A stretch of DNA of 64,000 bases from positions 1 through 64,000 of the forward strand of contig JBGCEH010000026.1 in NCBI GenBank assembly GCA_045106195.1. The letters run 5' to 3'. This document shows positions 43,979 through 52,782 of the stretch, in pieces (positions within the stretch are counted from its first letter, which is position 1; each line of letters begins with the position of its first letter). The position numbers were made by a program, and so were the translations under genes. The DNA comes from Granulosicoccus sp045106195. GTDB lineage: Bacteria > Pseudomonadota > Gammaproteobacteria > Granulosicoccales > Granulosicoccaceae. Under the pieces are notes generated by a model. It saw only the letters and a program-made list of their open reading frames with translations, did no database searches and was not told the DNA's origin.

Positions 43979-44824
43979 ATGAAAAATTCACCCGTATTGA
44001 TTATCGGCAAAACTGCAAAAACCGGCTTGCGTGTCGAACAGCGCTTACAAGATCTTGGCTATTCCACGCGCGGTGTCTCACGTTCTTCAACTCCTGCATT
44101 CAACTGGGAAGATTCAACAACGTGGCGCACAGCGCTGGAGGGCACCCGATCAGCCTACGTTACGTTTTATCCCGATCTTGCTATACCATCTGCTGAGCGT
44201 ACAGTACGAGAATTTACCGAGCTTGCAAAAGACGTTGGATTACAACACGTTGTACTGCTTTCGGGTCGTGGCGAACAGGGAGCACAGCGTGCCGAGAAAG
44301 TATTGATTAATAGTGGGCTGGATTGGAATGTTGTTCGGGCCAGCTGGTTCATGCAAAACTTCAGTGAAGGTTTCATGATTGAAGGTATTGTAGGCGGTGA
44401 GCTTATGCTACCGGCTGGAGACAACGCTGAACCCTTTGTTGACATTGACGATATTGCGGACGTTGCGGTAGCGACTCTAACACAGCCTGAACTACGTAAT
44501 CATTTGTTTGAGGTCACTGGGCCGCGTGCATTGACGTTCGCGCAGTGCGTAGCTGAAATTTCTGAAGTGGTGGGTTACCCCGTCAAGTACACATCAATTC
44601 CGATAGACGATTTCCTTAATACACTTCGTGATCAAGGCTTGCCTGAAGGTATGCTGTGGCTTATGCGTGAACTGTTCACGGTCGTGTTTGATGGCCGTAA
44701 CTCCACTCCGACAACCGGCGTGGAAGAGGCGCTTGGGCGACCCGCAACAGATTTTAGCGAATACTTGCGCAAAGTAATGAGCTCAGGGGCTTGGCATCGT
44801 AGTGGGCTACTACATCAGGCTTAA
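43979..44824 (+). CDS. NmrA-like NAD(P)-binding oxidoreductase
   Basis: 281 residues from ATG 43979 (CTGGAG upstream; ATG 43961 overlaps that ribosome site). Atypical short-chain fold: VLIIGKTAKTGLRVEQRLQ (Rossmann glycine loop is GKTAKTG, the usual form GATG... is altered), LLSGRGEQGAQRAEKVLINSGL, VVRASWFMQNF, EPFVDIDDIADVAVATL and FEVTGPRALTFAQCV. These match the NmrA/HSCARG group, which are NADP sensors or quinone/azo reductases. Substrate unknown. Followed by two small membrane proteins. Confidence 0.85.
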   Translation: MKNSPVLIIGKTAKTGLRVEQRLQDLGYSTRGVSRSSTPAFNWEDSTTWRTALEGTRSAYVTFYPDLAIPSAERTVREFTELAKDVGLQHVVLLSGRGEQGAQRAEKVLINSGLDWNVVRASWFMQNFSEGFMIEGIVGGELMLPAGDNAEPFVDIDDIADVAVATLTQPELRNHLFEVTGPRALTFAQCVAEISEVVGYPVKYTSIPIDDFLNTLRDQGLPEGMLWLMRELFTVVFDGRNSTPTTGVEEALGRPATDFSEYLRKVMSSGAWHRSGLLHQA

Positions 44825-44873
44825 ATCATATTTCCCACCGGGTATTTATTATAAAATTTCACACAAAATCACT

Positions 44874-45284
44874 ATGAAAACAAACTTGACGGCAATTCAA
44901 AATGTATTTCTGATGGTGTCTGGCACGCTTCTTATTGTTATCGGTATGTCGATTTTTCTATCAACAGACGATTTTTACTCATCGAACAACATCGATATTG
45001 AAGCAAACGTAAGCTTGCTGAATGAGCTAAAAGCATCGGCCGGTCTACTGCTGGCAGCGGGTATATTTATTATTTACTCTGTTTTTAAAAAGTATCATAA
45101 TGTTGGATTGAAGTTGACTATGCTGATATATCTGTCGTATGCCGGTGCACGTGGCATCAGCATTGTTGCGGATGGCGTGCCAGCCTCTGGCCTCGTACTA
45201 GCAACCCTGCTGGAAGCCGCTATCGGTTTGATCAGCCTGCTGCTCCTGCTGACCAGCAGTAGATCAATAAATAAGGTGGTGTGA
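44874..45284 (+). CDS. DUF4345-like small membrane protein
   Basis: 136 residues from ATG 44874. Four predicted helices; the region VSLLNELKASAGLLLAAGIF and YLSYAGARGISIVADGVPAS match the DUF4345 pattern (a four-helix membrane family of unknown function). The stop overlaps the next gene by one base (TGATG). An upstream TTG/ATG frame at 44802 overlaps the NmrA gene and is not used. Noticeably A/T-rich compared with the flanks. Confidence 0.7.
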   Translation: MKTNLTAIQNVFLMVSGTLLIVIGMSIFLSTDDFYSSNNIDIEANVSLLNELKASAGLLLAAGIFIIYSVFKKYHNVGLKLTMLIYLSYAGARGISIVADGVPASGLVLATLLEAAIGLISLLLLLTSSRSINKVV

Positions 45285-45772
45285 TGTTAGACAACATAGT
45301 GACAATTCTACTAACCATAGCGTCCATAAGCGCCGGCCTGATGGCCGGTGTTTATTTTGCCTTCTCAACATTCATCATGCGTTCATTACATCAACTTGGG
45401 CCAACAAGGGCTGCAGATGCCATGAATAGTATTAACGACGTCATACTGCGTTCGTGGTTTATGCTTCTTTTTTTTGGGTCTACGCTTTTGTATTTAGTTT
45501 TGCTTGTGGTAGGAATCGTTAGTACTGAATTGACAGGCCGTTGGTTTTTGATACTAAGCGGGCTGATCTATGTGGTTGGTATGTTTTGTTGTACCGCTAT
45601 GTTCAATGTTCCACTCAATAATCGACTGGCACAAACAAGAGACGAGCAGAGCAGAAAAGTAGAAATATGGGCGATATATTTTAAAAAATGGACAAGATGG
45701 AATCACCTGCGCGGCACCTGCTCTTTAATTACCATGGTACTAAGCATGCACTATCTGGTGAATTACGCCTGA
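45284..45772 (+). CDS. DUF1772 (anthrone oxygenase-like) membrane protein
   Basis: 162 residues from ATG 45284, which overlaps the stop of the previous gene (TGATG) and has GGTGG upstream. Four helices; ISAGLMAGVYFAFSTFIMRSL, NDVILRSWFMLLFFG and MFNVPLNNRLA match DUF1772, a family that includes anthrone oxygenase-like proteins of fungal polyketide pathways. With an NmrA-like reductase it may form a small quinone/oxygen-handling unit. Substrate not known. Confidence 0.8.
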   Translation: MLDNIVTILLTIASISAGLMAGVYFAFSTFIMRSLHQLGPTRAADAMNSINDVILRSWFMLLFFGSTLLYLVLLVVGIVSTELTGRWFLILSGLIYVVGMFCCTAMFNVPLNNRLAQTRDEQSRKVEIWAIYFKKWTRWNHLRGTCSLITMVLSMHYLVNYA

Positions 45773-46728
45773 GCCAGCGTAGATGTAAGACCAACAATAC
45801 CTTATGGCGCGTCCGTGACGAGTTCAGTCAAACCGCAGAATAAAACTGACCTATCAAAATTTCCAACAATACTAAATGGACATTCAGAGATATTTTGCGA
45901 CAGACACGGACAACGGATGCTATCTTGAGTCATCGTTGTTTAGAATACGAATGTGCTTGGTCAGATTGGGAAACGGGTAGTGCATTCCAGCGTTCAGCGC
46001 TAATTAGACAGTTCCACACCGTTGAAGAAGAACGATATATTGATACCGGACGATTGGAATTTAGCGTCCAGGACGATATTAAAGACGAAGGTGATTCAAA
46101 ACAGATGATTTGGACAGCACCCTAAACAATCTCTAACCTGCCTGACTATTAAGAACTTGCAGTAGGGGATGTTATTTTATCACCCTGCCACTGTTGTGCG
46201 CCCACGTTGCTATACATGCCCCCGTGGCGCTTTTTCACTATCAACGAAACACATACTAAAGCTGGCAACTTCGGTGGTTTGCCCAATCTCTGTAACCTTT
46301 CGCCCATTTTTTCTTTGGGGAAATGCGTCGGTGGCTGCGTGACATTTGGTGCCTATGGCTTAGCTTAAAGCTTAGCTCAAAAAGTGATTGTTCCGAGGGT
46401 CGTTGAGACAGAGGCAAAACAAAACAGTGCGTTGTTCGAAACATTTTATGGCAACGCATTAAACACTGCTGTATCCCGCACCGCATTGGAGCACATGTTA
46501 AACGAAGAAGTATATAACCGTGCACTAACACGCACGACCAAGCTTGCCAATGGCAATGAAAAACGATCAAACACGCAGAACATCGGCCTTTGAAAAATTT
46601 CACGCTAGTTCACAATGCCACAGCGGGCATCCTTATTCAGCCGCGGTTAACCTTGCCAGAGTTAGTGTCACCTCATCCCTTGGTATAACCTACCAGTGAG
46701 AGCTATTTTAAATTAGAACAGGACTTTC
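45773..46728. other. Gene-poor, A/T-rich stretch with probable gene remnants
   Basis: About 950 bp between DUF1772 and the lipoprotein. It contains a coding-like plus-strand frame at 45850-46125 with no ATG start and no recognised domain (low confidence, not called) and the aminotransferase-like fragment at 46384-46593. No IS ends, tRNA or long inverted repeat seen. Confidence 0.5.
46384..46593 (+). pseudogene. Probable C-terminal remnant of a class III aminotransferase
   Basis: A 69-codon frame with coding-like codon choice but no start and a stop just upstream. Its middle reads FYGNALNTAVSRTALEHML, then NEEVYNRALTRTTKLANG, which matches the region of PLP class III aminotransferases (GSA-aminotransferase type) where the dimer interface and small domain begin. 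About 330 N-terminal residues and the active-site lysine are missing. The resemblance was judged by eye and could be chance. Confidence 0.35.
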
Positions 46729-47235
46729 ATGGAACGTCACATGACCAAAAACACATCTCTGTATTCTGCACTTCTGACAACCTTATTCCTTGGCGCTTGC
46801 TCGGATGGCACCGTTCAATCAGGTGGGGGCGCAGGTGACACCAACGGAGAAGCTGCAGCTCTGATAGCGCCGTTTGTCGGCGTGTATGAGCTTCCCGATA
46901 ACTGGCGAGGACGTCCCGTCAGTGAGGCCTATCTTGAAATTCAGGATCCAAATGACGACGGCGTGTCGACAAGCCTGACTCTGGAAGTCAATACCATGAA
47001 CAACTGCATTGAGCCAAGACCATCACAAGGTGAGGTAAAAAAAGATCCGGTACAGGATCGCATATTTCTGGATTCATTCTTTTTCGGCAGAGCAGTTCTG
47101 AGTAGAGAGGGTAACGATCTGGTCATCAATCTGTTCGAAGACGTCAGCGACATTGATAACGATAGAGATTTTGACGAGGCAATGGTTCTCAGAGCTGAAC
47201 AGGCATTCATTGATCTTCCTCCCACATGCCAGTAA
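46729..47235 (+). CDS. Small lipoprotein of unknown function
   Basis: 168 residues. AGGA lies five bases before the ATG. Signal peptide with lipobox LGAC (Cys near 24), then a short Gly-rich spacer and a compact domain of about 120 residues with the pieces GVYELPDNWRG, AYLEIQDPNDDGVSTSLTL, and two Cys (NNCIEPRP and PPTCQ at the end) that could form a disulfide. No family recognised. Converges with the VOC gene. Confidence 0.7.
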   Translation: MERHMTKNTSLYSALLTTLFLGACSDGTVQSGGGAGDTNGEAAALIAPFVGVYELPDNWRGRPVSEAYLEIQDPNDDGVSTSLTLEVNTMNNCIEPRPSQGEVKKDPVQDRIFLDSFFFGRAVLSREGNDLVINLFEDVSDIDNDRDFDEAMVLRAEQAFIDLPPTCQ

Positions 47236-47274
47236 GCGCACTCCACTAGCGGGCAAAATAAACAAGCGCCAACA

Positions 47275-47628
47275 TTATTTATCGCTCCATACTGCAAGCT
47301 CATTACCCGCGGGATCTGTAAATTGAAAACGTCGCCCACCGGGAAACGTAAATATAGGCTTTAGTATGGAGCCACCGGCACGTTCAATGGCCACCTGAAC
47401 ATCCTCCAGATTTTCTGCATAGAAAATCACCAGCGCAGATCCATTATCGGCCACTGAATGCAACTCAGCACGGTAGAAGCCGCCATCAATTCTGCCATCT
47501 GAAAACGCTCTGTACTCGGGGCCATAGTCCTCAAATGTCCATGAGAAAACAGCCTTGTAAAAAGCCTCTACGGCATCGAGATCTACAGCGGGCAACTCGA
47601 TGTAATCTATCTTCATATCACTTGGCAT
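47275..47628 (-). CDS. VOC-family (glyoxalase/bleomycin-resistance-like) protein
   Basis: 117 residues with the beta-alpha-beta-beta-beta repeat of vicinal oxygen chelate proteins: IDYIELPAVDLDAVEAFYKAVF at the start and ILKPIFTFPGGRRFQFTDPAGNELAVW at the end. The metal ligand positions (His/Glu at the start of the first strand and Glu in DPAGNELAVW) are partly present, so a metal-dependent activity is possible but the substrate is unknown. Confidence 0.8.
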   Translation of the reverse strand: MPSDMKIDYIELPAVDLDAVEAFYKAVFSWTFEDYGPEYRAFSDGRIDGGFYRAELHSVADNGSALVIFYAENLEDVQVAIERAGGSILKPIFTFPGGRRFQFTDPAGNELAVWSDK

Positions 47629-47704
47629 AGAACGATATTCCTTGTTTTATCGACACATACGTGCACAAATTGCAAACCACTATAAACATAGTCAAAAAAA
47701 TGGA

Positions 47705-48769
47705 CTACAGCAATGAAACGGGCTGACCTGACTTGACACTCTCATCGGCCGCAATACAAATTCTCAACGACTGCACAGCATCACGCCAATGCCTTGCCAG
47801 ATCAATATCATTAACAATAGCATCATACAAATATGCCTGCTCACGATCACACAACGCCTGATGATCAGGCTCGTCTGCCATGTCCAGCAACGTATCGGCT
47901 TTAGCAAAACCACCATCACTACCAAGCTCACTACGGTGAATACGAATTTTCGAGGTACGCGTATGCGTGTCAATATCGTCTGAACGTGCGCCTTCGTCCA
48001 TTACGATAGACACACAGCCCTTCGGCGAAAGTATGTCTTTTACAAAAAAAGCACTCTCCGACATCATCGGTCCCCAGCCGGCTTCATACCAGCCAACCGA
48101 GTCATCGTCGAACCGAACCTGAAAATGCCCATAGTTATACATATTTTCAGGTACATCATCGCTCAGCCGCAGTCCCATCCCACTAACATGAACAGGCATG
48201 GCATCGGTAATCTGGCACATCACGTCCACATAGTGCACACCACAATCAACCAGTGGAGAGGTAGATTGCATCAGCTGTTGGTGAGTCTGCCAGGTTGCAC
48301 CGGACGATTGCTGGTTCAGGTTTAACCGGAATACAAACGGTCCACCAAGCGCCCGTGCCTCATCTATGAGTTTTATCCATGATGGGTGATGCCTCAGGAT
48401 ATAGCCGACAACCAGCTTCTTGTCATTGCGCACAGCGGCCTCAACCACCCGCTCAGCATCCGCCACACTGGTGGCCATGGGTTTTTCCAGAAATACATGC
48501 TTACCTTTATCCAGCGCTGCAATGGCGTATTCCGCATGCGAATCAGAGTAGGTATTGATTGATACCACATCGCAGTCAACAGTTGACAGCGCTTCATGGA
48601 AGTCGTTGTATAACGGTAGATGCGTTAATTCATCGTGAAGCTCAGGTGTGGACCGATTAAGCAGAGCGACAACATCGAAACCCGGATGGCGATGACAGGC
48701 AAGTGCATGGCTTCGTCCCATGTTGCCGATGCCTGCGATGAGAATCTTTAAAGGCAGTTGTTGGCTCAT
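47705..48769 (-). CDS. Gfo/Idh/MocA-family oxidoreductase
   Basis: 354 residues with an N-terminal Rossmann fold (LKILIAGIGNMGRSHALACHRH), the family signature region DKGKHVFLEKPMATSVADAE with the catalytic Lys in EKP, and a C-terminal beta-sheet substrate domain (LVDCGVHYVDVMCQI with the conserved His). Such enzymes oxidise sugars or inositol with NAD(P). It lies 86 bp downstream of dppF on the same strand, with a REP-like palindrome between, so it may have its own promoter. Confidence 0.9.
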   Translation of the reverse strand: MSQQLPLKILIAGIGNMGRSHALACHRHPGFDVVALLNRSTPELHDELTHLPLYNDFHEALSTVDCDVVSINTYSDSHAEYAIAALDKGKHVFLEKPMATSVADAERVVEAAVRNDKKLVVGYILRHHPSWIKLIDEARALGGPFVFRLNLNQQSSGATWQTHQQLMQSTSPLVDCGVHYVDVMCQITDAMPVHVSGMGLRLSDDVPENMYNYGHFQVRFDDDSVGWYEAGWGPMMSESAFFVKDILSPKGCVSIVMDEGARSDDIDTHTRTSKIRIHRSELGSDGGFAKADTLLDMADEPDHQALCDREQAYLYDAIVNDIDLARHWRDAVQSLRICIAADESVKSGQPVSLL

Positions 48770-48814
48770 ATCAGATGTTCCCGGAATTTAAGCTAACGGA
48801 GCTGACGTCACTGC

Positions 48815-48840
48815 TGGATTCCCGCCTGCGCGGGGATGAC
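48815..48840. repeat. REP-like palindrome
   Basis: ATTCCCGC (48818-48825) and GCGGGGAT (48830-48837) form an eight-pair stem (one G-T) with a four-base loop, flanked by CTGG and GAC. It is the best preserved of the window's palindromes and sits between dppF and the Gfo/Idh gene. Confidence 0.7.
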
Positions 48841-48855
48841 AAACCTGCTCGACGA

Positions 48856-49845
48856 TCATGACAACGAAAAGTAACACGCAACCTTGTGGCCATCTGTCTG
48901 CTCCAATGCGGGCGCTTGCGTCTTGCAGCGCTCTTGCGTCTTCCAGCAACGCGGATTGAATGCGCATCCTGCTGGCGGGTTCAATGGTGAGGGCAATTCA
49001 CCTTCCAGCCTGATACGTTTTTGTTCGCGTGTGGGGTCAGCGACAGGTGTTGCCGACAGAAGCGCTTGTGTATAGGGATGTTTCGGCGATGAGAAAACGG
49101 CCTCGGCAGCACCCGATTCCACCACACGCCCAAGATACATCACCATGACATCATCAGCCATGTGTCGCACCACGGACAAGTCATGCGAGATAAACAGATA
49201 CGCCAGGTCAAATCGTTCCTGTAGATCGACGAGCAAGTTAAGAATCTGCGACTGAATGGACAAATCCAGCGCTGAAACAGGCTCGTCCAATACCAAAATG
49301 CGCGGGTTCAGCATGAGAGCCCGTGCCACGGCAATGCGTTGCCGCTGTCCGCCAGAAAACATATGCGGATAACGCTCATAGTGTTCAGGACGAAGCCCGG
49401 TCAGTGCCAGCATCTCCCGCGCTTTGACTTCACGTCCTGATGGCGATATATCTGGCCGGTTGATCAGTAACGGCTCTTCGAGAATGCGTCCGATACTTTG
49501 CCGTGGGTTCAATGAGCCAAAGGGGTCCTGAAAGACAATTTGCACCGAGGCTCTAAGTTGTGCGCGCTGTTCATCATCCAGCACGTTGTCAGCACTGATC
49601 ACATGCCCATCCAGATTCAGAGACCCGGAGCTGGGTGACTCGATCATGGTCACCACGCGCGCAAGCGTCGACTTGCCACAGCCTGATTCGCCAACTACCG
49701 CTAACGTCTTGCCAGCATTTAATTGGAAACTTGCATCACTGAGCGCTTTGACAGAAGCACTCTTGCCGAATAGACCACCCGACACCTCATAGTGGCGACT
49801 GAGGTTCTCGGCACGTATTAAAGGTGCTGACACCTCGTTGCTCAT
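48856..49845 (-). CDS. dppF: Peptide ABC transporter ATPase, DppF/OppF type
   Basis: 329 residues. Walker A GESGCGKST, signature MFSGGQRQRIAVARALMLNP, Walker B LVLDEPVSALDLSIQ, switch SHDLSVVRHM, and the C-terminal oligopeptide-transporter extension with the Cys-rich GCAFNPRCWKTQERC. Works as the second ATPase with DppD. The ATG overlaps the dppD stop by four bases. Confidence 0.93.
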   Translation of the reverse strand: MSNEVSAPLIRAENLSRHYEVSGGLFGKSASVKALSDASFQLNAGKTLAVVGESGCGKSTLARVVTMIESPSSGSLNLDGHVISADNVLDDEQRAQLRASVQIVFQDPFGSLNPRQSIGRILEEPLLINRPDISPSGREVKAREMLALTGLRPEHYERYPHMFSGGQRQRIAVARALMLNPRILVLDEPVSALDLSIQSQILNLLVDLQERFDLAYLFISHDLSVVRHMADDVMVMYLGRVVESGAAEAVFSSPKHPYTQALLSATPVADPTREQKRIRLEGELPSPLNPPAGCAFNPRCWKTQERCKTQAPALEQTDGHKVACYFSLS

Positions 49846-50834
49846 GATTGCACCTCGCTCTGCACAACAGGTGATCCATTAGACAAGGGATAGTGGCAGC
49901 GGGCATGACCGAGTTGCGGTGCCTGAGGCAAAGGCGGGACGCTTTGGCATCGATCATCGGCAAACGTGCATCGCGGCGAAAACAGGCAACCCGAAGGCCG
50001 GTCAAACTGACCGGGCACAACACCCGGAATACTCGGTAACCTTTTGGTCTCGGACCTTTCCGGCAACGCTGAAAGCAGCGCATGGGTATAGGGGTGATGT
50101 GCATCGGCAAACAAGGAGCGTACATCCTGTTCTTCCACTTTCTGACCAGCGTATTGCACACTGACGCGCTGTGCGGTTTCTGCCACGACACCCATATCGT
50201 GAGTGATCAGTACCAGCGCCATGCCAGTTGATTGCTGCAACTCCACCAATAGCTCAAGAATCTGGGCCTGAATCGTGACATCCAGCGCTGTCGTGGGTTC
50301 ATCCGCTATCAGCAGTTTCGGCTTGCAGGCAATCGCCATGGCAATCATCACACGTTGCGACATCCCCCCGGAGAGCTGATGCGGAAACGCCTTTAAACGA
50401 CGCTCAGGCTCTGGTAAACCCACCTGCTCCAACAATTCTATCGCCCGTCTCTGACGTTGCGAGCGAGTTAACGACAAGTGCGTCTTCAAGGCCTCACGAA
50501 TCTGGAACCCGATGGTAAAGCAGGGATTCAAACTGGACATGGGCTCCTGAAAGATCATGGACACATCGCGGCCAACAATGGCGCGTCGCTGTGCAGGCGT
50601 TATTCGCATAAGATCCTGGCCATCAAATTCAATGGCGTCAGCCTTTACTGTTGCAGTCCATGGCAATAAACCCATGACCGCAAGCATCGACACTGACTTG
50701 CCACTACCCGACTCACCGACAATCGCCAGGACATCACTGACATCCACTTGCACATCCACGCCGTCGACAGCACGGAACTGACCATCAACAGTCTTGAAAT
50801 CTACCGACAAATTGCGCACATCAAGCAAGGGCAT
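49842..50834 (-). CDS. dppD: Peptide ABC transporter ATPase, DppD/OppD type
   Basis: 330 residues. Walker A GESGSGKSVS, the segment MIFQEPMSSLNPCFTIGFQI, signature LSGGMSQRVMIAMAIACKP, Walker B LLIADEPTTALDVTIQ, and the C-terminal extension GCLFSPRCTFADDRC. Typical DppD/OppD. Lies between dppC and dppF, 44 bases from the former. Confidence 0.94.
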   Translation of the reverse strand: MPLLDVRNLSVDFKTVDGQFRAVDGVDVQVDVSDVLAIVGESGSGKSVSMLAVMGLLPWTATVKADAIEFDGQDLMRITPAQRRAIVGRDVSMIFQEPMSSLNPCFTIGFQIREALKTHLSLTRSQRQRRAIELLEQVGLPEPERRLKAFPHQLSGGMSQRVMIAMAIACKPKLLIADEPTTALDVTIQAQILELLVELQQSTGMALVLITHDMGVVAETAQRVSVQYAGQKVEEQDVRSLFADAHHPYTHALLSALPERSETKRLPSIPGVVPGQFDRPSGCLFSPRCTFADDRCQSVPPLPQAPQLGHARCHYPLSNGSPVVQSEVQS

Positions 50835-50878
50835 GAAGCTCTCCTGATACGAGTTGAGTGCGAAGGCCAGATACTGAA

Positions 50879-51772
50879 TCAGCTACGCTTGAGTTTAGGG
50901 TCAAGTGCATCACGCAGACCATCTCCCATCAGGTTAATGGCCAGCACGTTGACAAGAATAGCCAGCCCCGGAAATGTCACTACCCACCAGGCACGCAATA
51001 CAAACTCGCGAGAATCAGCCAGCATGGTGCCCCACTCCGGAGTCGGCGGTTGGGCGCCCAGGCCAAGAAATCCCAGCGCGGCCGCATCCAGAATAGCCGT
51101 GGAAAAGGACAAAGCCGCCTGTACGATGATCGGCGCAAGACAATTAGGCAGTACGGTCACAAACATCAGACGCATGCGGCTTGCACCCACAACACGCGCC
51201 GAGGTTACATAATCCTTTGGCAATTCCTGAAGCACGGCAGCACGGGTCAGACGTACATAATGAGGTTGCAAGACGATAGCGATAGCAATCATTGCGTTAG
51301 TCAGGGACGGGCCCAGAATGGCGACCATCACCAGCGCTAGCAGCAAGCTTGGAAACGCTAGCAAGATGTCCATCAGACGCATGATGAGTGTGTCCACCCA
51401 ACCGCGGGCAAACCCTGCAATCAGACCAATAATGACGCCACTGCCGGCAGCAATCACCACCACGATGATGCCAATGAAAAACGAATACCTGGCACCATGT
51501 ATCAAACGTGATAACAGATCGCGACCTACCGCGTCAGTGCCCAGTATGAATTGACTGGTACCCCCCTCCTGCCACATGGGAGGTTGCAGCAAAGCCTCGC
51601 GGTACTGCTGTGTCGCTGAATGAGGCGCTATGAGATCAGCCAGTATGGCGATGATCACGAACAGCGTGAACACTACCAGGCCGACGACAGCACCACGGTT
51701 CTCACTAAAGTAGCTCCAGAACTCAGCAAAGCGTCCGGGCCTTGAGGGCACCGTGTTGTCGACAGCATTCAT
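50879..51772 (-). CDS. dppC: Peptide ABC transporter permease, DppC/OppC type
   Basis: 297 residues with the DppC hallmark N-terminal transmembrane segment (GAVVGLVVFTLFVIIAILAD), periplasmic LGTDAVGRDLLSRLIHGARYS, and the permease loop LPKDYVTSARVVGASRMRLM. Its ATG overlaps the dppB stop by four bases. Confidence 0.93.
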   Translation of the reverse strand: MNAVDNTVPSRPGRFAEFWSYFSENRGAVVGLVVFTLFVIIAILADLIAPHSATQQYREALLQPPMWQEGGTSQFILGTDAVGRDLLSRLIHGARYSFFIGIIVVVIAAGSGVIIGLIAGFARGWVDTLIMRLMDILLAFPSLLLALVMVAILGPSLTNAMIAIAIVLQPHYVRLTRAAVLQELPKDYVTSARVVGASRMRLMFVTVLPNCLAPIIVQAALSFSTAILDAAALGFLGLGAQPPTPEWGTMLADSREFVLRAWWVVTFPGLAILVNVLAINLMGDGLRDALDPKLKRS

Positions 51773-52776
51773 CGTTGACGAATCTTCGGATTGATCAGCC
51801 CGTAAAGCACATCGACAATCAGATTGACCACCATGACAATAACGGCAATCATCAATAGCCCTCCCTGCACGGCGGTATAGTCACGACTGTTGATCCCTTC
51901 CACCATCCACTTGCCGATACCCGGCCAGGAAAAAATGGTTTCCGTCAGGATTGCGCCTGCCATCAGCGTACCGACAGATAAACCGATAACGGTGATGACG
52001 GGTATCAACGCATTACGTAGAGCGTGCAAACCATTAACTCTGAACGGACTCAAGCCTTTGGCCTTGGCGGTGCGAACATAGTCCTCGCTAAGGACCTCCA
52101 GCATGGCGGAACGAGTTTGCCGGGCAATGACCGCCAGCGGTATGGTGCCAAGCACGATAGTCGGCAGGATCAGATGCTGCACTGCTGAGGCAAATGCCCC
52201 CGGCTGCCCGCTTCTGAAGCTGTCAATCAGCATGAAGCCGGTATCGGTCGGAAAGAAAAACATCAGGGAGATTCGCCCGGACACCGGCGTCCAGCCAAGC
52301 ATGCCAGAGAACAAAATGATCAACAGCAAGGCCCACCAGAAGATCGGCATGGAATAGCCAACGAGGGCGGTGGACATAAGGGCCTGATCAGGCCATTTTC
52401 CACGATTGACCGCTGCAACGATGCCTGAAGGAATGCCTATGACAATGGCAAAAACAATGGCGCACAGCGATAATTCCAGCGTTGCCGGAAACAGCGCAAA
52501 AAACTCATCCCATACCGGTTGCTTGGTCTTGAAGGACATACCCAGATCACCGCGCAAAATACCGGTCAGATAATCCCAGTACTGCGTTAGCAAGGGTCGG
52601 TCGAATCCAAACTGAGTCATGAGAGTGGCATAACGCTCATCCGTCATGCCCCGCTCCCCTGCCATCAATAGGATGGGATCACCGGGCAGCAGGCGGATAA
52701 ACAGGAACGAGACAATAGATACTCCGATGAACGTCGGAATAAACGTGCCGAGCCTGCGCAGTATGAATCCCAGCAT
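51769..52776 (-). CDS. dppB: Peptide ABC transporter permease, DppB/OppB type
   Basis: 335 residues with the DppB hallmarks: FILRRLGTFIPTFIGVSIVSF and RLLPGDPILLMAG at the N-terminus, six helices, and EVLSEDYVRTAKAKGLSPFR in the EAA loop region. Follows the M24 peptidase gene by six bases, so the peptidase is part of the operon. Confidence 0.94.
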   Translation of the reverse strand: MLGFILRRLGTFIPTFIGVSIVSFLFIRLLPGDPILLMAGERGMTDERYATLMTQFGFDRPLLTQYWDYLTGILRGDLGMSFKTKQPVWDEFFALFPATLELSLCAIVFAIVIGIPSGIVAAVNRGKWPDQALMSTALVGYSMPIFWWALLLIILFSGMLGWTPVSGRISLMFFFPTDTGFMLIDSFRSGQPGAFASAVQHLILPTIVLGTIPLAVIARQTRSAMLEVLSEDYVRTAKAKGLSPFRVNGLHALRNALIPVITVIGLSVGTLMAGAILTETIFSWPGIGKWMVEGINSRDYTAVQGGLLMIAVIVMVVNLIVDVLYGLINPKIRQR

Positions 52777-52782
52777 GTCCGT

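Noticed and set aside
45850..46125. Frame of about 90 codons between DUF1772 and the aminotransferase fragment
   Set aside because: No ATG start and no recognisable domain; noted as possible decay, not called as a gene.
46256..46603. Minus-strand 115-codon frame
   Set aside because: Cys/His-rich composition and overlap with the more coding-like plus-strand fragment point to a shadow frame.
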